From: an uncultured Selenomonadales bacterium
GTDB lineage: Bacteria; Bacillota; Negativicutes; Selenomonadales; Selenomonadaceae
Direction of reading: 5' to 3'
DNA: 34,883 nt
Assembly (NCBI GenBank): GCA_947304355.1
Contig: CAMZAX010000023.1
Coordinates: 1-34,883 of the forward strand
The translations under genes were made by a program, and so were the position numbers. Shown piece after piece: positions 7,861-15,790 of this stretch. Numbering within the stretch: position 1 is the first letter of the stretch; every line of letters starts with the position of its first letter. The notes below the pieces were generated by a model. That model was not told where the DNA came from, ran no database searches, and saw only the letters and a program-made list of their open reading frames with translations.

Positions 7861-9417
7861 TTGGAAGTTTGGGACATTTACGCGCAGGCGGTCGACGCCT
7901 TCAAGGCAAAAGATTACGACGCGGCGTTGGAACTCCTTGCCGAAATAAAGCGGCGCGAGCCCGGCTACCGCAAGGCTTATCTGTTGGAGGCTTACGTTTG
8001 GCGTGAGCTTAATAATTATGTTAAGGAATTTGACGCGTTGTCGAAGTTCTTATCGTTGCTCAATCCCGTTACGCCCGATATAAAAGATTTGGTTGCCCCG
8101 GCATTGGTACTTTTTGCCGATCTTTGCCGAACGCTTGCCATGCCCGAAAAAGCGATTGAGTGTTTTGTTTTGTCGTCCGAACTTGCGCCGAGCAATGAAT
8201 TTGCTTGCTCGATAATAAGCGGCGCGTTGTTCGCGGCGTGCGCCGTGGAAAAATTTTCGGTTACGGACTTCCGCGTTCTTTATGCTCAATACCAAAAATA
8301 TCTGTCGGACATCAAGCCTTGCCCGCGCAGATTCTACGCGCATGACAAAATTCGTGTCGGCTTTCTGTCGGCTGATTTTTTTTATCACGTCATCATAAAT
8401 TGGAGCTGGGCACTTTTGAAGAAACTCGACAAAAATCATTTCGACGTGTATTTTTATTCGTCGGGCAAGAAGTCGGACAAGGTTACGAATCATCTTCGCG
8501 AGACCGCCGCGCATTGGCGTGACATTTCCGCTTTGACGGACGAGCAAGCGGCCGAGCTCATTCGCGACGACGAAATTGACATTCTGTTTGATTTGTCGGG
8601 GCACACGGCGAACAATCGATTGCGCGTGGCGGCGTATCGTCCCGCCGGCGTGCAAATCAGCGGTATCGGCTACATGAACTCGACCGGGCTTGATTGTTTC
8701 GATTATTTTTTGTCGGACGTGCACTGCGCGGGCAATAAGAGTTATTTCACGGAAAAGCTTATCGTCCTGCCGCACAGTCATATTTGCTACGAGCCGCCGA
8801 CAAAGCTTGAACCTGCCGCCGCGCCGCCGTGCCTTGCCAAAGGTTACGTGACGTTCGGCAGTTTCAATCATTTCGTCAAGACGACAGATTCGGTTTTGCG
8901 GACGTGGAAGAAAATTTTAGACGCCGTACCGAACAGCCGTTTGATTCTCAAGAACAAATTCTTCAACACCGACGACGACAAAAATTTTGCTTTCAAGCGT
9001 CTGAAAAGTTTCGGCATAGACGCAAAGCGCGTGGAATTGCGTCGCAAGACGCCGAATCATCTTGTCGAATATGCGGACGTCGACATTGCGCTTGACACTT
9101 TCCCCTACACGGGCGGCGTCACGACTTGCGAGGCGTTATATATGGGCGTGCCCGTCGTCAGTCTTTACGGCGACAGACACGGGTCACGTTTCGGCTTGAG
9201 CATTTTGACGAACGTCGGGCTCGGCGAGTTGGCAACGAATTCGCTTGACGAATATGTTAAGCTTGCGGTTGCGTTGGCGGGCGATTGGGAACTGTTGCAG
9301 GTCTTGCGAAAAAATCTGCGCGGCATGATGAAACGATCGCCGCTTATGGATTCGGCAAGCTATATACGCAATGTGGAAGCGGCTTTCATAAAAATCTTGT
9401 CACAAGCACGACGCTAA
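7861..9417 (+). CDS. GT41-family glycosyltransferase (bacterial O-GlcNAc transferase / SPINDLY-like), copy 1
   Basis: A 518-residue GT-B enzyme expected to transfer a sugar from a UDP- or GDP-donor to Ser/Thr of proteins. An N-terminal ~150-residue helical part has one or two TPR-like helical pairs. The catalytic part shows DKIRVGFLSADF (~160), DILFDLSGHTANNRL (~240), a VQISGIGYMNSTGL segment, FGSFNHFVK, a PNSRLILKNK lysine loop and the donor motif DTFPYTGGVTTCEAL. TTG 7861 is chosen over TTG 7855 because GAGG then lies 8 nt upstream and the protein aligns from residue 1 with the paralogue at 18602. Targets are unknown; flagellin or surface proteins are plausible given fliB nearby. Confidence 0.9.
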   Translation: MEVWDIYAQAVDAFKAKDYDAALELLAEIKRREPGYRKAYLLEAYVWRELNNYVKEFDALSKFLSLLNPVTPDIKDLVAPALVLFADLCRTLAMPEKAIECFVLSSELAPSNEFACSIISGALFAACAVEKFSVTDFRVLYAQYQKYLSDIKPCPRRFYAHDKIRVGFLSADFFYHVIINWSWALLKKLDKNHFDVYFYSSGKKSDKVTNHLRETAAHWRDISALTDEQAAELIRDDEIDILFDLSGHTANNRLRVAAYRPAGVQISGIGYMNSTGLDCFDYFLSDVHCAGNKSYFTEKLIVLPHSHICYEPPTKLEPAAAPPCLAKGYVTFGSFNHFVKTTDSVLRTWKKILDAVPNSRLILKNKFFNTDDDKNFAFKRLKSFGIDAKRVELRRKTPNHLVEYADVDIALDTFPYTGGVTTCEALYMGVPVVSLYGDRHGSRFGLSILTNVGLGELATNSLDEYVKLAVALAGDWELLQVLRKNLRGMMKRSPLMDSASYIRNVEAAFIKILSQARR

Positions 9418-9418
9418 T

Positions 9419-9439
9419 CATTACGCATTACGCATTGCA
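9419..9439. repeat. Heptanucleotide tandem repeat (CATTACG)
   Basis: CATTACG at 9419-9425 and 9426-9432 followed by the variant CATTGCA (9433-9439), two bases after the GT41 stop. The last unit contains the -35 box of the next promoter. Confidence 0.75.
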
Positions 9440-9463
9440 GTTTAAGCCCGCCTGTCGTATAAT
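9435..9463 (+). promoter_or_regulatory. Promoter whose -35 lies in the heptad repeat
   Basis: TTGCAG (9435-9440), 17-nt spacer, TATAAT (9458-9463). It drives the secreted-protein gene at 9493. Confidence 0.65.
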
Positions 9464-9492
9464 CTGCCCAAAATTCGGAGGTGAAGGCATTA

Positions 9493-10383
9493 ATGATGAG
9501 AAAAATTTTTTTAATCTGCTTGGCTGTTTTGCTCGGCATGCAGAGCGCGGCGTTTGCCAAAAGCAAAGGCTTGCCGGAAGAAGATCGCATTAAGGTTGCA
9601 ATCGAAATCAAGGACTCTTCGCGCCACAAAGACCTTGCGTCCGCGCAAAACCTTGAAATTTTCTTGGGCAACAAACTCGTCGAAAAAAATCTGATTAACG
9701 TCGTCGACAGCCGTGTTATCGGCGAGAGCAACGCGCCCTTTGACGACGGGTTGATTCGCGACGAAGATGTTGCCGCCGACAAAAATGTTTCCGCCGAAAA
9801 TATCGGTGAGCTGTTGGTTTTCGACGCCGTGGAATTGCCCGCGCCTTCGGATACGCCCGAAAACTTTGACGCCGACACCTATCGCGCAACGGACGCGGCT
9901 TATGTCATTCGTTGCGAAGTCCTTGCGCTCGGCGCGACCAAAGTCGAGGACAAGACGCTTTCGACGATTTTCAGCGCAGTGGGTACGGCAGTCGCGTTTG
10001 CCGGTTCGGGCAACAAAAACCGAGACAAAACCTTGCGGCGTATCGGCTTGGGTATCGGGCTCGGCGGCTTTATCGAGACGAAACGCACCGCGCTCAACAC
10101 CGTCGTCAACATGCAATTTATCAGCGTGGAGACGGGTCAAATCCTTTGGCAGGAACACTTCACGGGGCAAGCCGTCAAGCACCACAAGCCCGACAAAGAA
10201 TTCGACGACGTGTGGACGCAGGCTTACGTTGAATCGATTGAAGATTCGGCGAAACGCATTGCAAAGCGCGTCAACAAATACGTCGATAAAGTTATCATCA
10301 AAGGCAAGAGCGACAAATCTTTTCTGCCTAAGACCCCGTTTGGCGGCTTAAGCGGCGGCTTGACGGGCGGAAAACTTTTCTGA
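9493..10383 (+). CDS. Exported protein of unknown function (possible CsgG-like fold)
   Basis: 296 residues with a clear signal peptide (MMRKIF, hydrophobic core, cleavage near AAFA-KS) and no lipobox, so a periplasmic or envelope protein. I do not recognise the family with certainty. The order of elements, an early strand VAIEIKDS, a helix ending NLINVVDSRVIGE, a glycine-rich segment (GLGIGLGGF) and the late strands NMQFISVETGQILWQEHFTG, recalls CsgG/FlgO-type envelope proteins, which often contain 'tTGeilW'. That link is only a pattern judgement. GGAGG (9477-9481) lies 11 nt before ATG 9493; a second ATG follows at once. It has its own promoter, and no terminator was seen before the element at 10461. 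Confidence 0.72.
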   Translation: MMRKIFLICLAVLLGMQSAAFAKSKGLPEEDRIKVAIEIKDSSRHKDLASAQNLEIFLGNKLVEKNLINVVDSRVIGESNAPFDDGLIRDEDVAADKNVSAENIGELLVFDAVELPAPSDTPENFDADTYRATDAAYVIRCEVLALGATKVEDKTLSTIFSAVGTAVAFAGSGNKNRDKTLRRIGLGIGLGGFIETKRTALNTVVNMQFISVETGQILWQEHFTGQAVKHHKPDKEFDDVWTQAYVESIEDSAKRIAKRVNKYVDKVIIKGKSDKSFLPKTPFGGLSGGLTGGKLF

Positions 10384-10446
10384 ATTCAGGAGGGATACTG
10401 ACAGTTAAAAAAAATTATCAAATCTTCTAAAAGCCTATAAAATTTA

Positions 10447-10457
10447 AAAGGAGGTGA
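10447..10457 (+). promoter_or_regulatory. Full-length Shine-Dalgarno without its own gene
   Basis: AAAGGAGGTGA is fully complementary to the 16S rRNA tail, yet no ATG, TTG or well-placed GTG start with a real frame follows. Four bases later the MITE-like element begins. The next gene start (10778) has no recognisable site of its own, so this may be its displaced ribosome binding site. Confidence 0.5.
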
Positions 10458-10460
10458 AAG

Positions 10461-10771
10461 CCGTTACTGACAAACTTTTACGTTGCTTATTCTTGCTCCA
10501 CACTGTATAATCCTGACGGTTCTTTGAAAAGTTGGGATATGCGGTTGGTAACTCGTGAGCGTTGTTACCGTAAAATCCCGAGTGCAGTAAAGATAAAATG
10601 CAGGAAGTTCCACCTAACACGGAAACCTGTATGTGTACCCGTTCGTTAGCGGGGAATTCAAGCCTGTGGAGCGTCAAAAAAAAACGTGAGTAGCCTCGGC
10701 AAAAGCGGACGCGAAGAAGCAGGAATGGGACATAAAGGTTTGTATAACTTTTTATAAGTTCTCAGTAACGG
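10461..10771 (+). mobile_element. MITE-like element with 10-bp terminal inverted repeats and structured interior
   Basis: This is most of the 394-bp gap between the genes ending at 10383 and starting at 10778. The ends are CCGTTACTGA (10461-10470) and TCAGTAACGG (10762-10771), perfect inverted repeats; with a one-base gap the match continues into AACTT. No clear target-site duplication is seen. Inside are a promoter (10483-10511) and several hairpins: GGGAT (10534-10538) with ATCCC (10575-10579), GGTAAC with GTTACC within it, a CCCGTT/AGCGGG stem with a CGTT loop near 10650, and AACTT/AAGTT at 10746-10760. There is no long reading frame. It could be a non-autonomous transposon, an insertion-sequence end remnant, or a structured leader. 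Confidence 0.5.
10483..10511 (+). promoter_or_regulatory. Promoter inside the element, facing the ThDP-AKR gene
   Basis: TTGCTT (10483-10488), 17-nt spacer, TATAAT (10506-10511). The predicted transcript starts near 10518 and no terminator is visible before the gene at 10778, giving a structured leader of about 260 nt. Confidence 0.6.
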
Positions 10772-10777
10772 ATTTTA

Positions 10778-13700
10778 ATGGACTACTTGTACACTTCGGA
10801 AGTCAATGTACAGATATTGATTTCCCTAATGAAATCGCACGGCATAAGGAAAATAATCATCAGCCCCGGCACGACGAACGTTGCTTTGGTGGCGAGCGTC
10901 AAATTGGATCCGTATTTCCAGTTGTTTTCGTCAACGGACGAGCGGTCGGCGGCGTATATGGCGTGCGGCATGGCGGCGGAAAGCGGCGAACCCGTTGCGT
11001 TGAGTTGCACGGGCGCGACTGCTTCCAGAGATTATCTGCCGGGCTTGACGGAGGCTTTTTATCGCAAGTTGCCGGTTTTGGCAATCACGTCGTCGCAAAT
11101 GTTCTATCGCACGGGCGACCTTAGTCCGCAATTTATCGACCGTTCGAGAGTGCCCGTCGACGCGGCGAAAATGAGTTTGTTCCTTCCGTTGCTTAAAGAC
11201 GACGCGGAAATTTTGGCTTACACCGTCAAAGTCAACAGCGCGCTTTTGGAGCTCAAACGCGGAGGCGGCGGCCCCGTGCACATCAACCTTGAAACGGGCT
11301 ACAACAAAAATTTCAACGTCAAGATCCTGCCGAAGTTCAACTACATACGTCGAATCATGCCCAAGGACAAATTTCCCAACCCGAAAGATTTCGGCAAGCG
11401 CGTCGCGATTTTTGTCGGTGCCCACGCCCCTTGGAGCAAGGAATTGACGGCGGCGGTTGAAACTTTCTGTCGAAAGTACAACGGCTTCGTCCTGTGCGAC
11501 CACACCAGCAATTACAACGGCAAATATAAAATTCTTTTCAACCTGCTCAGTATGCAGAGCCAAAAAATTTATCCAAGCCAGTTGCCGGAACTTATGATTC
11601 ACCTCGGCGAAATTTCGGGCGCGTATTTCAACCTGCAACCCGCCAACGTTTGGCGCGTCAGTCCCGACGGCGAACTTCGCAACCCGTTCAAAACCCTGCG
11701 ACTCGTCTTCGAGATGACCGAAGAAGAATTTTTCACCGCCTACGCCAAAAACGCCGACAAACCGCAGGAAACCAGCTACTACAATAACGCCCGCGCCAGT
11801 TTGGATTACATCATTAAGCAAATTCCCGAATTGCCTTTTTCAAACATTTGGCTCGCCAAGCAAACCGCGCCGCTCCTGCCCGCCAACAGTTCACTCCATT
11901 TGGCGATTTTGAACAGCCTGCGCGCATGGAACTTTTTCGAGTGTCATTCGACGATAACTCGCTTTTCAAACGTCGGCGGCTTCGGCATTGACGGTTGCGC
12001 GTCGGCGTTTATCGGTGCATCGTTGGCTTCGCCCGATAAGTTGTTCTTTGCGGTTATCGGCGACCTTGCGTTTTTCTACGATATGAATTCGATGGGCAAC
12101 CGCTACGTCGGCAAAAATCTGCGCATCATGCTCGTAAACAACGGCGTCGGCACCGAATTCAAAATGTACACGCACTACGCCTATCGTTTCGGCGACGAGG
12201 CGAATCCTTTCATTGCGGGCGCGGGTCACTTCGGCAACAAGTCTCGCGATTTGGTCAAGCACTACGCGCAAGATTTGGGCTTTGAATACATCTACGCCGA
12301 AAACAAGCAAGACTTCATGCGGAACTTGCGCCACTTCGTCTCGCCGCAAAAGTTCTCCAAGTCGATTATCTTCGAGGTCTTCACCGACCACAAGGACGAG
12401 AGCGAAGCTTTGCGCATTATTAAAAACATCGTCAAGGCTCCGCCCAAAACTCCTCCGGTACAGGCTCCGCAACAAAATTACTTCCCGAAGCCGCCGTTCT
12501 TCTGCGGCGAAGCGATTTTTGCCGCAGACTTGATAAATTCTTTCGGACAATACGAAATTCTGGACAACTCCAAGCTGCTTGACTTCGACAAGGAAAAATT
12601 TATTGTCTACTTCGGCGACAATTATGCGCAAATGAAAACGTTGCTGACGTTGCGTGACATGACCGAAGGCACGGACTTCATGGACGGGCGGCAACTGCTC
12701 ACACTGTCGCGCATACCGTTCGGCGCAAAAATGAAGGCGGGCTTTATTCCCTTGCCGCCGAAAAAAACTGCACCGACAACGCGAGCCCCGTTGCTCCCGC
12801 CGAAAAAAGCGCGACTCGGTTTCGGCGTCATGCGTATGCCGCAACTTGAGGACGGTTCTTTCGACTTGCAAGAGGCGAAGCGCATGATTGACACGTACAT
12901 GAAGGGCAACTTCCGCTATTTCGACTTCCACCCCGCCTATTGCAAACAGCAAGCGCAAGACATCATCCGCGAGCTGGTCGTCAAGCGTTACCCGCGCAAT
13001 TCGTTCCTGTTGGCGAACAAAATGCCCTGGCCGATTCACAGCCCCGAAGAGTACGAAAAAATTTTTGTCAACGAATTGCAGGCGTGCGGCGTCGAATTCT
13101 TTGACTATTATCTGTTGCACGCGCTGTCGGAGAAGTATTACGAAATGCACGAGCGGCACGGCGGCTTTGCATTTTTGCAAAAGCTCAAGGCAAAAGGCTT
13201 GGTGCGGCGCATAGGTTTTTCCTTCCACGACAAGCCGGAGGTGCTTGACAAAATTTTATCCGAGCACCCGGAAGTTGACTTCGTGCAGTTGCAGATAAAT
13301 TACCTTGACTGGGCAGACCCGTTCTTCCAATCCCGCAAGCTTTACGAGACGGCGAAGAAATACAACAAGCAGATCACCGTTATGGAGCCGATTAAAGGCG
13401 GTTCGCTTGCCAACTTGGAAAACTTCAACATCGAAGGAGGTTTCGACAAGAAGGCGTTCGCGGACAAAGCTTTGCGGTTCGTAGCGGCACTTGACGTCAG
13501 CATAATTTTGAGCGGCATGAGCTCGACCGAACACGTCATAAACAATCACCGAACGCTTGATACCCTTATACCCCTTACGAAAGAAGACCACGCTCTTTAT
13601 CAGAACATGCGCAAAAAGATTCACGAGGCGCGGCTGATTCCTTGTACGGCTTGCCGATATTGCGAGGCGGAGTGCCCGAAGAAAATCGCGATTCCCGACA

Positions 13701-13909
13701 TCTTGTCGCTGTTGAATCAGTGCGGACACACCGGCGAAAACGATACGACTTACATCGGGCGGTTTAAGATTTTCTACCGTTCGTTCACGCAAAATCGCGG
13801 CAAGGCGAGCGAGTGCATTAAGTGCGGCAGGTGCGCCAATCGTTGCCCGCAACAAATTCCTATTCCCAAGCACATGACCGAGGCAAGCAAGCTTTTTGAA
13901 AACATTTGA
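10778..13909 (+). CDS. Fusion: ThDP-dependent (MenD-like) enzyme + aldo/keto reductase + 2[4Fe-4S] ferredoxin domain
   Basis: 1043 residues. Residues 1-~555 are a thiamine-diphosphate enzyme of the MenD/acetolactate synthase type: PYR domain with the ylide-activating Glu55 in STDERSAAYMACGMA, and PP domain with the metal/ThDP motif GD (428-429) ... NN (454-455). A proline-rich linker and a short segment ending DFMDGRQLL (~620-650) follow. Residues ~679-940 are an aldo/keto reductase barrel, and the C-terminus carries two ferredoxin motifs, C956-x2-C-x2-C-x3-C and C1013-x2-C-x2-C-x3-C, as in AKR-ferredoxin proteins (COG1453 type). The N-terminal domain is complete, so ATG 10778 is likely right, although no ribosome binding site precedes it. 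It is probably a two-step carbonyl chemistry enzyme for an unusual metabolite or sugar; substrates unknown. Confidence 0.85.
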   Translation: MDYLYTSEVNVQILISLMKSHGIRKIIISPGTTNVALVASVKLDPYFQLFSSTDERSAAYMACGMAAESGEPVALSCTGATASRDYLPGLTEAFYRKLPVLAITSSQMFYRTGDLSPQFIDRSRVPVDAAKMSLFLPLLKDDAEILAYTVKVNSALLELKRGGGGPVHINLETGYNKNFNVKILPKFNYIRRIMPKDKFPNPKDFGKRVAIFVGAHAPWSKELTAAVETFCRKYNGFVLCDHTSNYNGKYKILFNLLSMQSQKIYPSQLPELMIHLGEISGAYFNLQPANVWRVSPDGELRNPFKTLRLVFEMTEEEFFTAYAKNADKPQETSYYNNARASLDYIIKQIPELPFSNIWLAKQTAPLLPANSSLHLAILNSLRAWNFFECHSTITRFSNVGGFGIDGCASAFIGASLASPDKLFFAVIGDLAFFYDMNSMGNRYVGKNLRIMLVNNGVGTEFKMYTHYAYRFGDEANPFIAGAGHFGNKSRDLVKHYAQDLGFEYIYAENKQDFMRNLRHFVSPQKFSKSIIFEVFTDHKDESEALRIIKNIVKAPPKTPPVQAPQQNYFPKPPFFCGEAIFAADLINSFGQYEILDNSKLLDFDKEKFIVYFGDNYAQMKTLLTLRDMTEGTDFMDGRQLLTLSRIPFGAKMKAGFIPLPPKKTAPTTRAPLLPPKKARLGFGVMRMPQLEDGSFDLQEAKRMIDTYMKGNFRYFDFHPAYCKQQAQDIIRELVVKRYPRNSFLLANKMPWPIHSPEEYEKIFVNELQACGVEFFDYYLLHALSEKYYEMHERHGGFAFLQKLKAKGLVRRIGFSFHDKPEVLDKILSEHPEVDFVQLQINYLDWADPFFQSRKLYETAKKYNKQITVMEPIKGGSLANLENFNIEGGFDKKAFADKALRFVAALDVSIILSGMSSTEHVINNHRTLDTLIPLTKEDHALYQNMRKKIHEARLIPCTACRYCEAECPKKIAIPDILSLLNQCGHTGENDTTYIGRFKIFYRSFTQNRGKASECIKCGRCANRCPQQIPIPKHMTEASKLFENI

Positions 13910-14483
13910 GTTGATTTTGGCGGCAATGCTTTTGTTGCCGACGGGCGCGGCTTTTGCCGAAGAACTTTCGCCCGAAGTCGACGAAGGCATTTCGAGCGTC
14001 AAGCAAAAAAAATTTGACTTCAGCGCGGAGTCGCGTCTCTTCACGAACGACGCGGCTCCCGAATTTTTATTGCGCGTCAAAAACGTTTCTGCTGATTGGA
14101 TTCACAAAGACGGCGCGGAAAATTTTTATCGGCTGAAGTTCGACAGAGAAATTTTTTCGCTGATGGGCACGGGTCTTGAATGGCACGTCGCGCTCAATGC
14201 CGTCGACGAACGCGGAAAATCTTTGGCTGTCCTGCCGAGCGTCGGCGTCAATCTTTACATGCGAATTCGCCCGCGCCTGGATGTCTACTTGCAATTTTCG
14301 GGCTTCACGTTCGGGCGGCGCGCGCACTTCACCGATTTTGAATCGGGCTTCAAGTATTGGCCATGCAAAGACGTTGCGATAAGCGCGGGCTGGCGCAGTG
14401 TCGATTTCAAGTTTCGGCGCGGCGGAGAGGTCGGCGACTTCGACCGCAACGGGCTGTTCGTCGGCGTCCGTTACGACTTTTGA
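13896..14483 (+). CDS. Small outer-membrane beta-barrel-like protein
   Basis: 195 residues. A signal peptide (MKTFELILAAMLLLPTGAAFA-EE) is followed by alternating hydrophobic/polar strands and a C-terminal aromatic (VRYDF), the usual signature for outer-membrane barrel insertion. The TTG start at 13896 overlaps the end of the ThDP-AKR gene by 14 bases and has GAGG about 12 nt upstream; it gives a complete signal peptide, whereas the next TTG (13911) shortens it. Co-translation with the upstream fusion enzyme suggests a shared transcript, though a functional link is not obvious. I do not recognise a named family. No terminator follows. Confidence 0.7.
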   Translation: MKTFELILAAMLLLPTGAAFAEELSPEVDEGISSVKQKKFDFSAESRLFTNDAAPEFLLRVKNVSADWIHKDGAENFYRLKFDREIFSLMGTGLEWHVALNAVDERGKSLAVLPSVGVNLYMRIRPRLDVYLQFSGFTFGRRAHFTDFESGFKYWPCKDVAISAGWRSVDFKFRRGGEVGDFDRNGLFVGVRYDF

Positions 14484-14488
14484 CGAAA

Positions 14489-14518
14489 TTGACAGCGCGG
14501 CGCGGGCAATGCTACAAT
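14489..14518 (+). promoter_or_regulatory. Promoter for yfcE-hisH
   Basis: Consensus TTGACA (14489-14494), 18-nt spacer, TACAAT (14513-14518), then AAAGGAG and ATG 14550. Confidence 0.7.
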
Positions 14519-14549
14519 CGAAAAAATTTCAACAAAGGAGAGCTTTATA

Positions 14550-15116
14550 ATGAAAATCGGAGTCATAAGCGATACGCACGGCTACGCTGAACGCGTTGCA
14601 CTTGCCATGGAAAAATTCTTCGCGGACGCGGAGCTTATAATTCATGCGGGCGACGTACTCAATCACGGGGCGCGAAATCCCAACTTCAGAGGCGACGATT
14701 ACAATCCGCAAAAGCTTGTTCCGCTTATCAACGGCTCGAAAATCCCGTTCGTCATTGCGCGCGGCAACGGCGACAGCGAATTGGACGACGACGTTTTGGA
14801 GACGCCGATTACTCCTTACGCGCACGTCTTCGCCAACGGCAAGCACATCGTCGTTAATCACGGGCATTGGTTGCCGACCGACGCCGACAAAGACAAAATG
14901 GCGGCTCATTTGCGCGCGGACGTGTTCATTACCGGTCACGTCCACAAACAAGTTTTGGAGCGGCGCAACGGCATTGTCTTCCTGAACCCCGGCACGGTCA
15001 GCCCCTACCTTTCCAACCACCCCGAAAAGCGCACGAGCGTCGCGATAATCGACGAAGACAAAATTCAAATCTTCGACCTCGACAGCGGCGAAGTGATGAT
15101 GAGTTTGGAGCTGTGA
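14550..15116 (+). CDS. yfcE: YfcE-family metallophosphodiesterase
   Basis: 188 residues (E. coli YfcE has 184). A calcineurin-like phosphoesterase with the metal-binding series SDTHG (Asp8, His10), HAGDVLNHG, RGNGDSE, NHGHW and TGHVHKQ, and the family-specific NPGTVS near the end. YfcE enzymes hydrolyse phosphodiester bonds in a manganese-dependent way; the physiological substrate is uncertain. Start: AAAGGAG about 8 nt before ATG. It is the first gene of a probable two-gene unit with hisH, which starts 4 nt after its stop. Confidence 0.92.
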   Translation: MKIGVISDTHGYAERVALAMEKFFADAELIIHAGDVLNHGARNPNFRGDDYNPQKLVPLINGSKIPFVIARGNGDSELDDDVLETPITPYAHVFANGKHIVVNHGHWLPTDADKDKMAAHLRADVFITGHVHKQVLERRNGIVFLNPGTVSPYLSNHPEKRTSVAIIDEDKIQIFDLDSGEVMMSLEL

Positions 15117-15119
15117 CGC

Positions 15120-15719
15120 ATGTTGGCGTTGATTGATTACGGCGTAGGGAACCTTTACAGCGTGGCGAAGGCGTTGGCTTGCGTTGGCGGCGACGTGAAG
15201 ATTACGAGCGCGGCGGCGGACATTGAACGCGCCGATAAATTGATTTTGCCGGGCGTGGGTGCCTTCGGCGATTGCATGACAAATCTTGCGGCGACGGGCT
15301 TGATTCCGACGATTGTGCGCGAAGTTGCGGCGGGCAAACCGATTCTCGGCATATGCGTGGGCTTGCAGATTTTGTTCGCGGGCAGCGAGGAAAGTCCGAA
15401 CGTCGACGGGCTGAAGATTTTCGGCGGGCATGTCAGACGAATCTGCGCGGACGGCTTGAAGATACCGCACATGGGCTGGAACGCGATACGCTTCGGCGGC
15501 TCGAAACTTTTCGCGGGCTTGAGCGGCGCGCCGTATTTTTATTTCGTGCACAGCTACCACGCCGCCCCCGACGACACGAATTTGATTGCGGCGACGACGA
15601 CTTACGGCGAAACAGTCACGGCGGCTCTTGAGCGCGGGAATATTTTCGCGACGCAATTCCACCCCGAAAAGTCGGGTGACGTGGGTTTGCGCGTCCTTAA
15701 AAATTTCCTCGACGCATGA
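15120..15719 (+). CDS. hisH: Imidazole glycerol phosphate synthase, glutaminase subunit HisH
   Basis: 199 residues. A class I glutamine amidotransferase that supplies ammonia to HisF in histidine and AICAR formation. The oxyanion strand PGVG is at 44-47, nucleophile Cys79 is in GICVGLQ, and the triad is completed by His181 and Glu183 in QFHPEKSG; HSYH near 144-147 is also typical. GGAG lies 9 nt before ATG, inside the end of yfcE. No hisF, hisA or other his gene is adjacent, so the pathway genes are scattered, or this copy works with another synthase such as those in surface-sugar amidation; length and motifs favour ordinary HisH. A terminator follows. Confidence 0.93.
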   Translation: MLALIDYGVGNLYSVAKALACVGGDVKITSAAADIERADKLILPGVGAFGDCMTNLAATGLIPTIVREVAAGKPILGICVGLQILFAGSEESPNVDGLKIFGGHVRRICADGLKIPHMGWNAIRFGGSKLFAGLSGAPYFYFVHSYHAAPDDTNLIAATTTYGETVTAALERGNIFATQFHPEKSGDVGLRVLKNFLDA

Positions 15720-15736
15720 TGTTCCGAAAATTTAAA

Positions 15737-15760
15737 CCTGCCTGCGCGGCGGGTTTTTTT
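15737..15760 (+). terminator. Rho-independent terminator after hisH
   Basis: CCTGCC (15737-15742) pairs with GGCGGG (15748-15753) around TGCGC, then seven T. Confidence 0.85.
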
Positions 15761-15790
15761 CTATAAAAAATTTTCGCCCTTGCTGTAGTC

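Noticed and set aside
10518..10700. Group I or group II intron at the displaced ribosome binding site
   Set aside because: No conserved P/Q/R/S core or domain V hairpin was recognised; the terminal inverted repeats fit a transposon better.
10693..10777. Remnant of a TnpB C-terminus in the element
   Set aside because: The translation resembles transposon-end sequence only vaguely and has no zinc-finger or RuvC motif; mentioned only as an option.
11966..13228. Long minus-strand open frame (420 codons) opposite the ThDP-AKR gene
   Set aside because: Arises from the codon bias of the real gene (frames rich in Arg, Val and Ala opposite GAC/GTC-rich codons); no ribosome binding site and no recognisable domain. 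The same holds for the long frames opposite both GT41 genes, GT2 and NAGPA.
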